A stretch of DNA of 21,920 nucleotides from JBLHHI01 sp047614125 (GCA_047614125.1 JBLHHI010000056.1:1-21920); one strand, 5' to 3'; positions 14,927-21,920 are shown, numbered from the stretch's first letter. Notes: a model not told the origin generated them from the sequence alone. Made by a program: numbers and translations.

Positions 14927-14989
14927 CCCGCACTTCGTTCATCGGGCCCGCACTTCGTTCAGCAGGCCCGCACTTCGTTCAGCAGGCCG
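14921..14989. repeat. 20-bp tandem repeat, about 3.4 copies
   Basis: Three units with the shared core GGCCCGCACTTCGTTC start at 14921, 14941 and 14961, and a partial fourth begins at 14981. Units differ only in the first four or five bases (GGCAG, ATCGG, AGCAG). The first unit overlaps the right arm of the 19-bp palindrome and the tRNA-like CCGCAC. The array probably grew by slippage after the insertion. Confidence 0.8.
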
Positions 14990-15061
14990 TCATAAAGGCA
15001 CACGTGGCAAAGTTTTAAGCAAGAGAAGAACGAAGATTGAAAGATGTAACAAAAAAAAAGC

Positions 15062-15111
15062 AAAAAAAAAGAGCAAGACCTTCGAAGGAACTTCCCTCTC
15101 ACTCTTGCTCT
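15062..15111 (-). terminator. Intrinsic terminator of tRNA-Leu
   Basis: On the minus strand AGAGCAAGA (plus 15103-15111) pairs perfectly with TCTTGCTCT (plus 15070-15078). The arms close over a 24-nt loop that contains the further palindromes GGAAGTTCC and CCTTCGAAGG. Nine T's follow at 15062-15070, then GC and another T-run. It starts about 27 nt after the tRNA 3' end. Confidence 0.65.
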
Positions 15112-15137
15112 ATTCTCAGCACTGTGTACTGCCTTTG

Positions 15138-15221
15138 TACCCCAGGCGGGACTTGAACCCGCACGGCCGCGAAGCCACAGGATTTTAAGTCCTGCGTGTC
15201 TACCAATTCCACCACCAGGGC
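15138..15221 (-). tRNA. tRNA-Leu (anticodon UAA)
   Basis: The minus strand reads GCCCTGG, D-arm TGGTGGAATTGGTAGACACG, and anticodon stem-loop CAGGACTTAAAATCCTG with anticodon TAA. A long variable arm (TGGCTTCGCGGCCGT) and T-arm GCGGGTTCAAGTCCCGC follow, then acceptor 3' strand CTGGGGT and discriminator A. Total 84 nt, a class II tRNA. The acceptor stem contains three G-U pairs (positions 1-72, 5-68, 6-67). CCA is not encoded. The gene lies 46 nt downstream of tRNA-Gly with a terminator-like hairpin between. Confidence 0.96.
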
Positions 15222-15239
15222 ATTCATGGATTTCCATCC

Positions 15240-15265
15240 AAAAAAAAAGGGAGAGCCTCCCTTTT
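15240..15265 (-). terminator. Terminator-like hairpin between tRNA-Gly and tRNA-Leu
   Basis: On the minus strand AAAAGGGAG (plus 15257-15265) and CTCCCTTTT (plus 15245-15253) form a perfect 9-bp stem around GCT, followed by a T-run (9 T's, plus 15240-15248, partly in the stem). This is a textbook intrinsic terminator just after tRNA-Gly. Only 18 nt remain before tRNA-Leu, which leaves no room for a separate promoter there. Confidence 0.7.
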
Positions 15266-15267
15266 CT

Positions 15268-15343
15268 TGGAGCGAAAGACGAGATTCGAACTCGCGACCT
15301 CCACCTTGGCAAGGTGATGCTCTACCAGCTGAGCTACTTTCGC
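15268..15343 (-). tRNA. tRNA-Gly (anticodon GCC)
   Basis: The minus strand gives GCGAAAG, D-arm AGCTCAGCTGGTAGAGC, and anticodon stem-loop CACCTTGGCAAGGTG with anticodon GCC. AGGTC, T-arm GCGAGTTCGAATCTCGT and acceptor CTTTCGC with discriminator T follow. The mature body is 15271-15343 (73 nt), and CCA follows in the DNA at 15268-15270, unlike tRNA-Leu next door. Confidence 0.96.
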
Positions 15344-15401
15344 ATTTGATATGTATGAACCACTTTACAGCAACTCATAGAACGTATCCCTTTCGGGTGG
15401 G

Positions 15402-15430
15402 CAAAGATAATAATTCCGCATTTTTAGCAA
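15402..15430 (-). promoter_or_regulatory. Consensus Bacteroidota promoter for the tRNA genes
   Basis: On the minus strand TTG (plus 15428-15430), an 18-nt spacer and TATCTTTG (plus 15402-15409) match the -33/-7 consensus exactly. Transcription would start about 50 nt before tRNA-Gly. It is the best promoter match in the window and probably drives both tRNAs. Confidence 0.65.
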
Positions 15431-15500
15431 GATAAAAATTTACTTTTTTCTATAAATCCGAATTCGGTTAGTCTTTGCGGTTCAAAACGCATTTTATGAG

Positions 15501-17054
15501 TCAATGAACTACCGCCAAACGAGCAAATTGTGCAGCTCCTTTGGCATTTGATAACCGAACAATATACAGGCCTGAAGCAAGGGGAGATGTATTAATTATT
15601 CGTTCTTCTTGCCCATTGTTTTGAAGCTTCATGATCATTTGTCCCTGATTGTCAATCACTTCTAATACAGAATTTGAAAAGTTGGAAGTAAGCTGAATTA
15701 AAACCTCTGTGTTGGCTGGGTTTGGGAACATCAGCAATTTTTCGATTTTCGCTTGCTCAAGTCCAACCATTTTTCGCAACAAGATATCTGCAACCAAAAC
15801 ATTCGGAATGCCATAGCCATACGCTGTATCCGGATTGTTGTATCGATCCGAACTCCGTATAATGGCATCAAAAATCTGCGTGTTATACGCCGTTGGGTGT
15901 GCTTGTTTTAAACAAGCCACCATACCCGCTATGATTGGACCCGAGAAAGAAGTTCCACTTCCAAATTGCATGGTACCGTTGTTGTGAATGTAAGAAACCC
16001 GATGCCCCATGGCCATAACCTCTGGTTTAACCCGACCATCGGCGCTGGGCCCGTAGGAAGAAAATGCAGCGTGTTGACCAAAAGAATCAACCGCTCCAAC
16101 ACAAAGCACATGCTTTCCATCGCATGGGGCCGTGATATAATGCCATTCTTTTGCTCCTTCATTTCCCGCACTATTCGTTACAAAAATCCCGCGTGCAAAG
16201 GCAACATCCGTTGCCTTGGTTATGATGGTAGTTTCACCATCCATGTCGGCATAGGAGTAATCTCCTTCCAACGAATCGAAAATTGAATAACCCAACGATG
16301 AATGAATTATGTCTGCACCTAAGCTATCAGCCCATTCCAACGCCTTTATCCAGTTGTATTCTTCCAAATGAATTTCTCGACCAACCGTTTCGGTTCGAGC
16401 CAAAATGAAATTTGCATGTGGTGCAGCTCCCATCATAGAATCGGGGTAGTTTAACCCAGCAATTGAAAGCACTGACTTTCCATGTCCATCTTGAATAAAG
16501 ACTTCGTCGTTGTTGTACAAAAAATCTCGATAACCAATAATTTGTTCGTTGGCCCACATCGAATCGAAGGCTTTCAAGCTGTCCGCTTTGAAAAATCCAC
16601 CATCAAAAAGGGCTATGGTTACACCTCTTCCGGTATAGCCCAGTTTGTGATAGTGATCTAAGTCCAACATCTTCAGTTGCACATCACTCTGGCCGTAACT
16701 AAATTCTTCTTGAACATCCACCACTTGGTTTTGAGTAGTTTTATAATGGCCCAAACGTTTTACTTCTTTTACATAGGGCAAGCTGTCCAATCCTATTGGA
16801 AACCCTTTAACACAAGCCGCATTGAACCACTTTGTTGTGCCATGCACTTCAATGCCTAAGCATATAAGTTGCTGAACGTAAGCTTCGTACACTGGGTCTC
16901 CTTCGTCGAAGCATTCAACCTTGTTTCCTTTATCTTCAAAAAATACCCAGGAATACGTTGAGTTTTGAGCGATTAAAAGCTGGCTACTTCCAACCAAGCA
17001 AACCAAAAGAAAGAATGAAAGTTTACTTTGCATCCAGAATGTTTTTAAGTTCAT
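15501..17054 (-). CDS. T9SS-secreted subtilisin-like serine protease (S8 family)
   Basis: A 517-residue secreted peptidase. The catalytic triad is visible: Asp151 in 'TIALFDGGF', His191 in 'DGHGKSVLSIAG', and Ser369 in 'GSGTSFSGPIIAG'. The oxyanion-hole Asn is in 'NSAGNEG' (N298). Residues 30-135 form an N-terminal region, perhaps an inhibitory propeptide. From about 440, 'LLMFPNPANTEV' begins a T9SS type A sorting domain ending in 'LASGLYIVRLSN ... LAVVH'. The longest frame starts at 17054, but M8 (17033) begins a cleaner signal peptide (M-Q-S-K ... L-L-I-A-Q). Either way it overlaps the 3' end of mutS, by 32 or 11 nt, so translation is probably coupled. A link to mismatch repair is not expected; co-transcription may be incidental. 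Confidence 0.93.
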   Translation of the reverse strand: MNLKTFWMQSKLSFFLLVCLVGSSQLLIAQNSTYSWVFFEDKGNKVECFDEGDPVYEAYVQQLICLGIEVHGTTKWFNAACVKGFPIGLDSLPYVKEVKRLGHYKTTQNQVVDVQEEFSYGQSDVQLKMLDLDHYHKLGYTGRGVTIALFDGGFFKADSLKAFDSMWANEQIIGYRDFLYNNDEVFIQDGHGKSVLSIAGLNYPDSMMGAAPHANFILARTETVGREIHLEEYNWIKALEWADSLGADIIHSSLGYSIFDSLEGDYSYADMDGETTIITKATDVAFARGIFVTNSAGNEGAKEWHYITAPCDGKHVLCVGAVDSFGQHAAFSSYGPSADGRVKPEVMAMGHRVSYIHNNGTMQFGSGTSFSGPIIAGMVACLKQAHPTAYNTQIFDAIIRSSDRYNNPDTAYGYGIPNVLVADILLRKMVGLEQAKIEKLLMFPNPANTEVLIQLTSNFSNSVLEVIDNQGQMIMKLQNNGQEERIINTSPLASGLYIVRLSNAKGAAQFARLAVVH

Positions 17055-19635
17055 TTAATTTAAGCAAGGCCTCAATAGGTGTTAAACTGTTGGCATCTAT
17101 CGAGTTAAGCTGTTCGGTCAATTCTTTAATCTTTGGATCGTCTATCGAAAACAAATTCAGTTGAAATTCGGTATTGGCCATTTGTTTTAATTCGTCTCTG
17201 CCCGTTAAATTTCTTCGATCTTTTTCAAGTTTGGATAAGATGTGATCGGCGCGACGCACTACGGCATTTGGTATTCCAGCCATTCGCGCCACATGAATGC
17301 CAAAACTATTTTCACTTCCACCTTTTTTAATCTTACGCAAAAAGAGCACCTTTTTTCCAACCTCTTTGGTGGTAACATGGTAATTTACAACGCATTCCAA
17401 CTTAGATTCCAACTCATTTAATTCGTGGTAGTGGGTGGCAAACAAGGTTTTTGGATGCGTTTCGTGCTGGGCAATAAATTCTGCGATCGACCAAGCCAAA
17501 GACACTCCGTCGTAGGTACTGGTTCCTCGGCCAATCTCGTCCAACAAAATCAAGCTCCGATCTGACAAATTGTTGAGAATACTGGCGGTTTCCGTCATTT
17601 CCACCATAAAGGTACTTTCTCCTTGAGAGATGTTGTCGGAAGCGCCAACTCGAACGTAAATTTTGTCGACCAGCCCAATACTGGCGTGTTTTGCAGCTAC
17701 ATAACAACCAATTTGCGCCATTAAAACCGCTAAAGCCGTTTGCCTAAGCAAGGCAGATTTACCCGACATATTGGGGCCTGTGAGGATGATTACTTGTTGA
17801 TCAGAATGGTTTAATATTAAATCGTTGGGTATGTATTCTTCGCCATGAGGCAGTTGCTGCTCAATTACCGGATGGCGCGCATCTACCAAGGCCAAAGTGC
17901 GATCTTCCGAAATTTCGGGTTTGCAATAATTGTTATGATACGAAACCAGGGCAAAAGACACGAGACAATCGATGCGGGCAATGAGTTGCGCGTTTTGCTG
18001 AACGTGCCCTACAAAAGACTGTAGATCAAGGATAAACGTACGATACATCTCAGCTTCAATGGCCAAAATTTTGTCTTCCGCGGTTAAAATCTTCTCCTCG
18101 TATTGCTTTAATTCTTCTGTAATATATCGCTCGGCGTTTACTAAGGTTTGCTTTCGAATCCACTCTTCGGGCACCTTGTCTTTGTGTGCATTGGTTACTT
18201 CTATGTAGTATCCAAAAACGTTGTTAAAGGCTATTTTTAACGAGGTAATGCCCGTGGCTTTAGCCTCTCTCTGTTGTATTTCTACTAAGTAATCTTTGCC
18301 GGCAAAGGCCAATTTGCGCAGTTCATCGAGTTCGGTGTTTAAACCCGATTTGAAAACACCGCCTTTGTGCACCAACATGGGGGGATCTTCTGCAATAAAT
18401 TTTTCTATGCGTTGGATGATCGCCGAAGAGGAGTGAAACTCTTGGGCCATGTTTTGAAGCAAACTGTGCTCACTTTTATTGAACGACTCAACAATTTGAT
18501 CAACATGCTGTAAGGCGCGTTTTAGTTGGATGAGTTCGCGAGGATTGATCCGCTGAACGGCAACCTTCGAAATTATACGCTCTAAATCTCCAATGGGTTT
18601 TAATGTGTTTGCGGTGGCATTGGCAAAGTTGAGATCTTCAACAAAGCTTTCCACCAAATCGAGCCGTTGTTGAATGCGAAGCCGATCTTTTAAAGGAAGC
18701 ATTACCCATTTTTTGAGCAACCTACTTCCCATTGGAGTTTGAGTTTGGTCTAAGATGCTCACCAAACTTCTTCCGCCTGGGTGATTGGAATTGTTGAGCT
18801 CTAAGTTCCGAACCGTAAAGTTATCCATCCAAATAAAGGTGTCTTCTTCAATTCGGGAGATGGTTGAAATATGATCGGTTTGCGTATGATGGGTTTGTTC
18901 GAGATAATGCAAACAAGCCCCAGCGGCAGCGATGGCAAGATGATGTTGATCGATTCCAAATCCTTTTAGCGTTGGTGTTTCAAAATGTTGTAAAAGTCGG
19001 TCTAAGCCAAAGTCGTAGCTAAATATCCATTCATCTAAGGTATACGTATTGTAATCTTCCCCAAAACTTTTTACAAAGTTCTTTCGTTGCGGTTTGGCAA
19101 ATAATATTTCGGAAGGCTGGAGGCTGTGCAACATCTTCAAGGCAAAGGCTTCTTCGCCTTCAGCTACTAAAAATTCGCCGGTTGAAATATCCAAAAAGGC
19201 TAAGCCAAACTGGTTTCCTTGCATCACAACCGATGCTAAGAAGTTGCTTTGCCGAGCTTCTAAAACTTTGTCGTTTAAGGTAACGCCAGGGGTTACTAAT
19301 TCGGTTACACCCCTCTTTACCAGCGCTTTACCTTTTTGCGGAGCTTCGAGCTGGTCGCAAATGGCAACGCGCAAACCTGCCCGAACCAGCTTTGGCAAAT
19401 ACGTATCGAGCGAGTGATGTGGAAATCCAGCCAGTTCAACATGCGATGCCTTGCCGTTTGCTCGTTTAGTTAGAACAATGTCTAAGATCTTAGAAGCCTT
19501 TACAGCGTCATCGCTGAAGGTTTCGTAAAAATCGCCCACTCGAAAAAGGACTAAAGCACCGGGATATTTAGTCTTAATTTGCCCGTATTGTTTCATCAAT
19601 GGTGTTTCACCATCCTTTTTTACTTTTGCTGCCAA
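17023..19635 (-). CDS. mutS: DNA mismatch repair protein MutS
   Basis: An 870-residue canonical MutS that binds mispaired DNA and recruits MutL. The mismatch-reading motif G-D-F-Y-E is at 34-38, placing Phe36 and Glu38 at the same numbers as in E. coli MutS. Connector, lever and clamp domains follow, then the ATPase with Walker A G620-P-N-M-S-G-K-S627, Walker B 'LILLDEIGRGTS' (Asp699, Glu700) and 'FATHYHEL'. The start is TTG at 19633-19635. An in-frame stop lies directly before it and the next ATG is M14, inside the conserved 'ETPLMKQY'. The TTG start therefore fits the family N-terminus 'MA-K...ETPLMKQY'. It is divergent from the methyltransferase gene with only 2 nt between start codons. 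Confidence 0.97.
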   Translation of the reverse strand: MAAKVKKDGETPLMKQYGQIKTKYPGALVLFRVGDFYETFSDDAVKASKILDIVLTKRANGKASHVELAGFPHHSLDTYLPKLVRAGLRVAICDQLEAPQKGKALVKRGVTELVTPGVTLNDKVLEARQSNFLASVVMQGNQFGLAFLDISTGEFLVAEGEEAFALKMLHSLQPSEILFAKPQRKNFVKSFGEDYNTYTLDEWIFSYDFGLDRLLQHFETPTLKGFGIDQHHLAIAAAGACLHYLEQTHHTQTDHISTISRIEEDTFIWMDNFTVRNLELNNSNHPGGRSLVSILDQTQTPMGSRLLKKWVMLPLKDRLRIQQRLDLVESFVEDLNFANATANTLKPIGDLERIISKVAVQRINPRELIQLKRALQHVDQIVESFNKSEHSLLQNMAQEFHSSSAIIQRIEKFIAEDPPMLVHKGGVFKSGLNTELDELRKLAFAGKDYLVEIQQREAKATGITSLKIAFNNVFGYYIEVTNAHKDKVPEEWIRKQTLVNAERYITEELKQYEEKILTAEDKILAIEAEMYRTFILDLQSFVGHVQQNAQLIARIDCLVSFALVSYHNNYCKPEISEDRTLALVDARHPVIEQQLPHGEEYIPNDLILNHSDQQVIILTGPNMSGKSALLRQTALAVLMAQIGCYVAAKHASIGLVDKIYVRVGASDNISQGESTFMVEMTETASILNNLSDRSLILLDEIGRGTSTYDGVSLAWSIAEFIAQHETHPKTLFATHYHELNELESKLECVVNYHVTTKEVGKKVLFLRKIKKGGSENSFGIHVARMAGIPNAVVRRADHILSKLEKDRRNLTGRDELKQMANTEFQLNLFSIDDPKIKELTEQLNSIDANSLTPIEALLKLNELKNILDAK
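19621..19628 (+). promoter_or_regulatory. TAnnTTTG -7 box candidate for the RNA methyltransferase gene
   Basis: TACTTTTG matches the -7 consensus exactly and lies 9 nt before the ATG at 19638, inside the first codons of mutS. I see no clear TTG at the usual distance upstream. If real, the mRNA would have a leader of only a few bases. Confidence 0.25.
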
Positions 19636-19637
19636 TT

Positions 19638-20189
19638 ATGAGTGGAATTTTTAACGCACGCAAATTACGGAATATAGAGTTAAACCGCTTAAGTGTGGAT
19701 GACTTTAAGGCCAATGATAAGTTTCCTATCCATGTAGTTTTAGATAATGTTCGAAGCATGCACAACGTAGGTTCTGTTTTTAGAACTTCGGATGCTTTTA
19801 ATGTTGCTTGCATCCACCTTTGTGGCATTACAGCGCAACCCCCGCATAGAGATATAACACGCTCAGCAATAGGGGCTGAACTTTCAGTAAATTGGAAATA
19901 CCACACCTCAACTTCTATCTGCCTCGAAGAACTTAAAAAGGAGGGCGTTCGAATAATTTGCGTGGAGCAAATGGAACCATCAACCCGCTTAGAACATCTA
20001 GAAATTCAAAGGGAAGCAACAATTGCCTTGGTTTTTGGCAATGAGGTGGATGGTGTGGCCGAAGAAGTTTTACCACTGTGTGACGACTTTGTGGAAATTC
20101 CGCAATTTGGAACAAAACATTCGTTGAATATATCCGTTTGTGCAGGTGTGGTGTTATGGGAAATAGCCAAACGTCACATCGAAGCATGA
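19638..20189 (+). CDS. TrmH/SpoU-family RNA 2'-O-methyltransferase
   Basis: A 183-residue SPOUT methyltransferase using S-adenosylmethionine, probably on tRNA or rRNA. All three SpoU motifs are present: motif 1 'NVRSMHNVGSVFRTSDAF' (about 37-54 from this start), motif 2 'ALVFGNEVDGV' with the following Glu residues, and motif 3 'IPQFGTKHSLNISVCAGVVLWE', which forms the trefoil knot and SAM site. The N terminus 'RKLRNIELNRLS' matches Bacteroidota relatives as I remember them. A longer frame begins at 19599, but its extra 13 residues are hydrophobic and overlap mutS, so the ATG at 19638 is preferred. It lacks the N-terminal substrate-binding extension of larger RlmB-type enzymes. The stop overlaps the next gene's start by 4 nt (ATGA). 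Confidence 0.93.
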   Translation: MSGIFNARKLRNIELNRLSVDDFKANDKFPIHVVLDNVRSMHNVGSVFRTSDAFNVACIHLCGITAQPPHRDITRSAIGAELSVNWKYHTSTSICLEELKKEGVRIICVEQMEPSTRLEHLEIQREATIALVFGNEVDGVAEEVLPLCDDFVEIPQFGTKHSLNISVCAGVVLWEIAKRHIEA

Positions 20190-21920
20190 GATACCACAGC
20201 TCACATATTTTTATCAGCATACTCCTCATTTTTGGGTGGAATGCCTTCGCTTGTGCTCAAGATTTCGTTAAAGCGGCAAACGACAGGGTTGACGGGCATC
20301 AAAAACGCATCGACTTATACGATAACATTGCCGATAACCAATGCGAACTCCTCTTGCCTGAACAAACTAAGAATGCCACTAATCTCTACTTTTTAAAGGT
20401 TAATACCGTTCAAAAAAATATCAACAACAATCCAAACTATTCGGCCTTGGAAAAGAAGCGCGTGTTAACCGATTTAAGCAACCTTTTGGAACGCATTGAT
20501 CGGTCGAATTACTTCATGTATACTTCCTATTCTAGGTATTTTGAGATGATTCTCAAGGTTCAAGAAATTGTGGAAACCAATCGGATGGTGGCCATTTTAA
20601 AAAGTGATTTGATCACAGCTATGAATGTGATTCCCTTTTACGATACAAAGCCCTATGCATCACAAATCTTACAACTGGCTGCTCAAATTCACCCCAGCGA
20701 ACTCCTAAAGCATTTTGATGATTTTGCTCATACCGATTATGCTTTAACTGTTTTGGACAAAATTGCGCAACATGCGCCCATGCACCTATCTTTTTACATG
20801 GGTTCGGCCAACAAAGTGTTTTTAATTATGAGCAGCGAAGAAGCTCCGAAGCACATCGCATATATGATGGAAATCTACAACAAGGTTGGATCCAATTCGA
20901 AGGCCTTTATGCTAATGGACGACATTGTTAATTATCGAATCACCATTCAAGAAGCGCATCGGTTAACCCGAAGTAGGGCGGAACTCTTTCCGCATCTCAT
21001 CCATCTTAGGCATAAACAAGACCTATTGGCCGATTACTCGGTGGACGACGAATTGACGTATCAGTGCAGGCTTAAAGTGCGCGAAATCAACGAATTACAT
21101 GAAGAAACCGACGAAATTCGATTTCAATTGGTGGATACCATTCCATACTCTGCTGAGGATCTTTATTCACTTATGGTGTATGGCGAAGATGAAGTGTATA
21201 CCTCGTCGTTTTTAGGCTTGTATCAACGCATGATGGATCGAATGACGGAGCCAAGTTCGTATCAGTTTCTTCACAACCTTGGCATGAATCACTACCGCAC
21301 CTTTATTAAGATGTGTGCCGCCTATAACACCTTACCAAACTTCTTAAACAAGATGTCGGAGTGGGAGCGACGAGCTCTTTTTAATCGATTTGTAACAGGA
21401 TTGCAAAATGAGATAAACCCTTTAGAGCAAGCCGTGGCTGTGGCCGATACCTACGGAAGCATAAAGGATGAAACATCCAAAAAACAATTTGAACTGGCTT
21501 TGAAAAAGGCGTACGAAGCAATTCGATGGAATAATAAAGAGGCCGAAAAACTCTATGCCCTCTTGCTTCAAATCTTTAAAATCAATACCCTTTCAGCCGA
21601 TTTACAAGACAACATTGGCAATATGGCAACCATACCAAACGCGCTGTTGTTTAAAAATGCAGAGCACATTCAACAGCATTTCTTTTTTGATGATGAAGAC
21701 GGCTGGGCAAGCTATGCTACCTTCATTGCCACCTTCCATCGAATTGGGTGGAAAATAATCGATAAAGGAACCTACGTAATAATTGAATCCACGGCTGGAA
21801 AAAAGGTTAAAATCTACGCAAACAAGGCTAAAGACGAGTATGCAGGTCAGGATGATTTGGCGGCTTTGTTTAAATTAAATAAACGGTATCCGGATGTTGT
21901 GGTTCACAGAGGCCACAGCT
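20186..21920 (+). CDS. Large exported protein of unknown function, 3' end cut by the window
   Basis: An open frame begins at ATG 20186 and runs without a stop to the window edge (at least 578 codons). Residues 1-24 form a signal peptide (hydrophobic 'IFISILLIFGWNAFACA', cleavage near A-C-A-Q, or lipidation if the Cys is used). Most of the rest is alpha-helical, with repeated 30-40-residue helical stretches between about 25 and 490. From about 500 the pattern turns to alternating beta/alpha ('WASYATFIATFHRIGWKIID', 'GTYVIIESTAGKKVKIYA'). The window then ends in a hydrophobic strand followed by H-R-G-H-S. That ending resembles the His motif of clan CD (caspase/gingipain-like) folds, but the catalytic Cys region would lie outside, so this is only a suggestion. 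The 4-nt overlap with the methyltransferase gene indicates one operon. Confidence 0.82.
   Translation, partial: MRYHSSHIFISILLIFGWNAFACAQDFVKAANDRVDGHQKRIDLYDNIADNQCELLLPEQTKNATNLYFLKVNTVQKNINNNPNYSALEKKRVLTDLSNLLERIDRSNYFMYTSYSRYFEMILKVQEIVETNRMVAILKSDLITAMNVIPFYDTKPYASQILQLAAQIHPSELLKHFDDFAHTDYALTVLDKIAQHAPMHLSFYMGSANKVFLIMSSEEAPKHIAYMMEIYNKVGSNSKAFMLMDDIVNYRITIQEAHRLTRSRAELFPHLIHLRHKQDLLADYSVDDELTYQCRLKVREINELHEETDEIRFQLVDTIPYSAEDLYSLMVYGEDEVYTSSFLGLYQRMMDRMTEPSSYQFLHNLGMNHYRTFIKMCAAYNTLPNFLNKMSEWERRALFNRFVTGLQNEINPLEQAVAVADTYGSIKDETSKKQFELALKKAYEAIRWNNKEAEKLYALLLQIFKINTLSADLQDNIGNMATIPNALLFKNAEHIQQHFFFDDEDGWASYATFIATFHRIGWKIIDKGTYVIIESTAGKKVKIYANKAKDEYAGQDDLAALFKLNKRYPDVVVHRGHS

Noticed and set aside
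14921..14989. Possible CRISPR array
   Set aside because: The 20-bp units are directly adjacent with no spacers of variable sequence, and there are no cas genes. It is a simple tandem repeat.
14728..15018. 96-codon plus-strand frame through the tRNA copy and tandem repeat
   Set aside because: It is composed of the A-runs, duplicated terminator, antisense tRNA fragment and 20-bp repeats, with no protein-like character.
14959..15312. 117-codon minus-strand frame across the tRNA genes
   Set aside because: It is the typical spurious translation of tRNA-Leu and tRNA-Gly, including peptide sequence produced by their conserved arms.
15458..15467. CCGAATTCGG palindrome after the protease gene as a terminator
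   Set aside because: It has no loop and no T-tract on the appropriate side; a 10-bp palindrome of this kind can occur by chance.
19599..19637. Upstream start for the RNA methyltransferase giving 13 extra residues
   Set aside because: The extra residues are hydrophobic and unlike the family N-terminus. The segment is antisense to conserved mutS codons, so the ATG at 19638 fits better.
21555..21758. 67-codon frame inside the large exported protein gene
   Set aside because: It is out of frame with the long open frame from 20186, which has consistent protein character throughout.

Overview
The window looks like a chromosomal segment of a Bacteroidota bacterium, most likely of the Flavobacteriales/Cryomorphaceae type (inference). 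Three things support this. Two secreted proteins end in type IX secretion (T9SS) type A sorting domains. Two promoters match the Bacteroidota pattern TTG ... TAnnTTTG. Genes generally lack strong Shine-Dalgarno sequences. No phage, IS transposase or CRISPR array is visible.

Layout, left to right. (1) 275-1390 (+): a lipoprotein with TolB-like PD40 propeller repeats, followed by about 720 bp without a gene. (2) 2111-5209 (+): an SLC12-type cation-chloride cotransporter homologue and an MscS channel, 51 nt apart, a likely ion/osmotic pair. (3) 5381-5626 (+): a small cysteine-rich protein with its own good promoter and a perfect palindrome at the predicted transcription start. (4) 12503 down to 5708 (-): a seven-gene operon encoding a TetR regulator, a TolC-like outer membrane protein, a periplasmic adaptor, two ABC ATPases and two ABC-2 permeases. 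It is a self-contained tripartite exporter of the YbhGFSR type with its own outer membrane channel. (5) 14000-12684 (-): a T9SS cargo protein of unknown function, then an AT-rich orphan at 14124-14564 (+). (6) 14640-15430: a repeat-rich segment beside tRNA-Leu(UAA) and tRNA-Gly(GCC), both on the minus strand. The 3' end of tRNA-Leu and its terminator are duplicated, and the extra copy is interrupted by a 19-bp palindrome and a 20-bp tandem repeat. (7) 19635 down to 15501 (-): mutS with a TTG start, overlapping a T9SS-secreted subtilisin-like protease. (8) From 19638 (+): a TrmH/SpoU RNA methyltransferase divergent from mutS by only 2 nt, then a large exported protein that overlaps it by 4 nt and runs off the window.

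The most notable points are these. The exporter's ATPase pair appears asymmetric, because the defects in both subunits fall in the same composite ATP site. The tRNA-Leu downstream segment is duplicated and interrupted by small palindromic and tandem repeats. A cotransporter related to animal volume-regulating carriers sits next to an osmotic safety-valve channel. I do not see an unmistakable new defence or mobile system. The best candidates for something undescribed are the palindrome-controlled small protein, the repeat cluster at the tRNA genes, and the truncated exported protein at the right edge.
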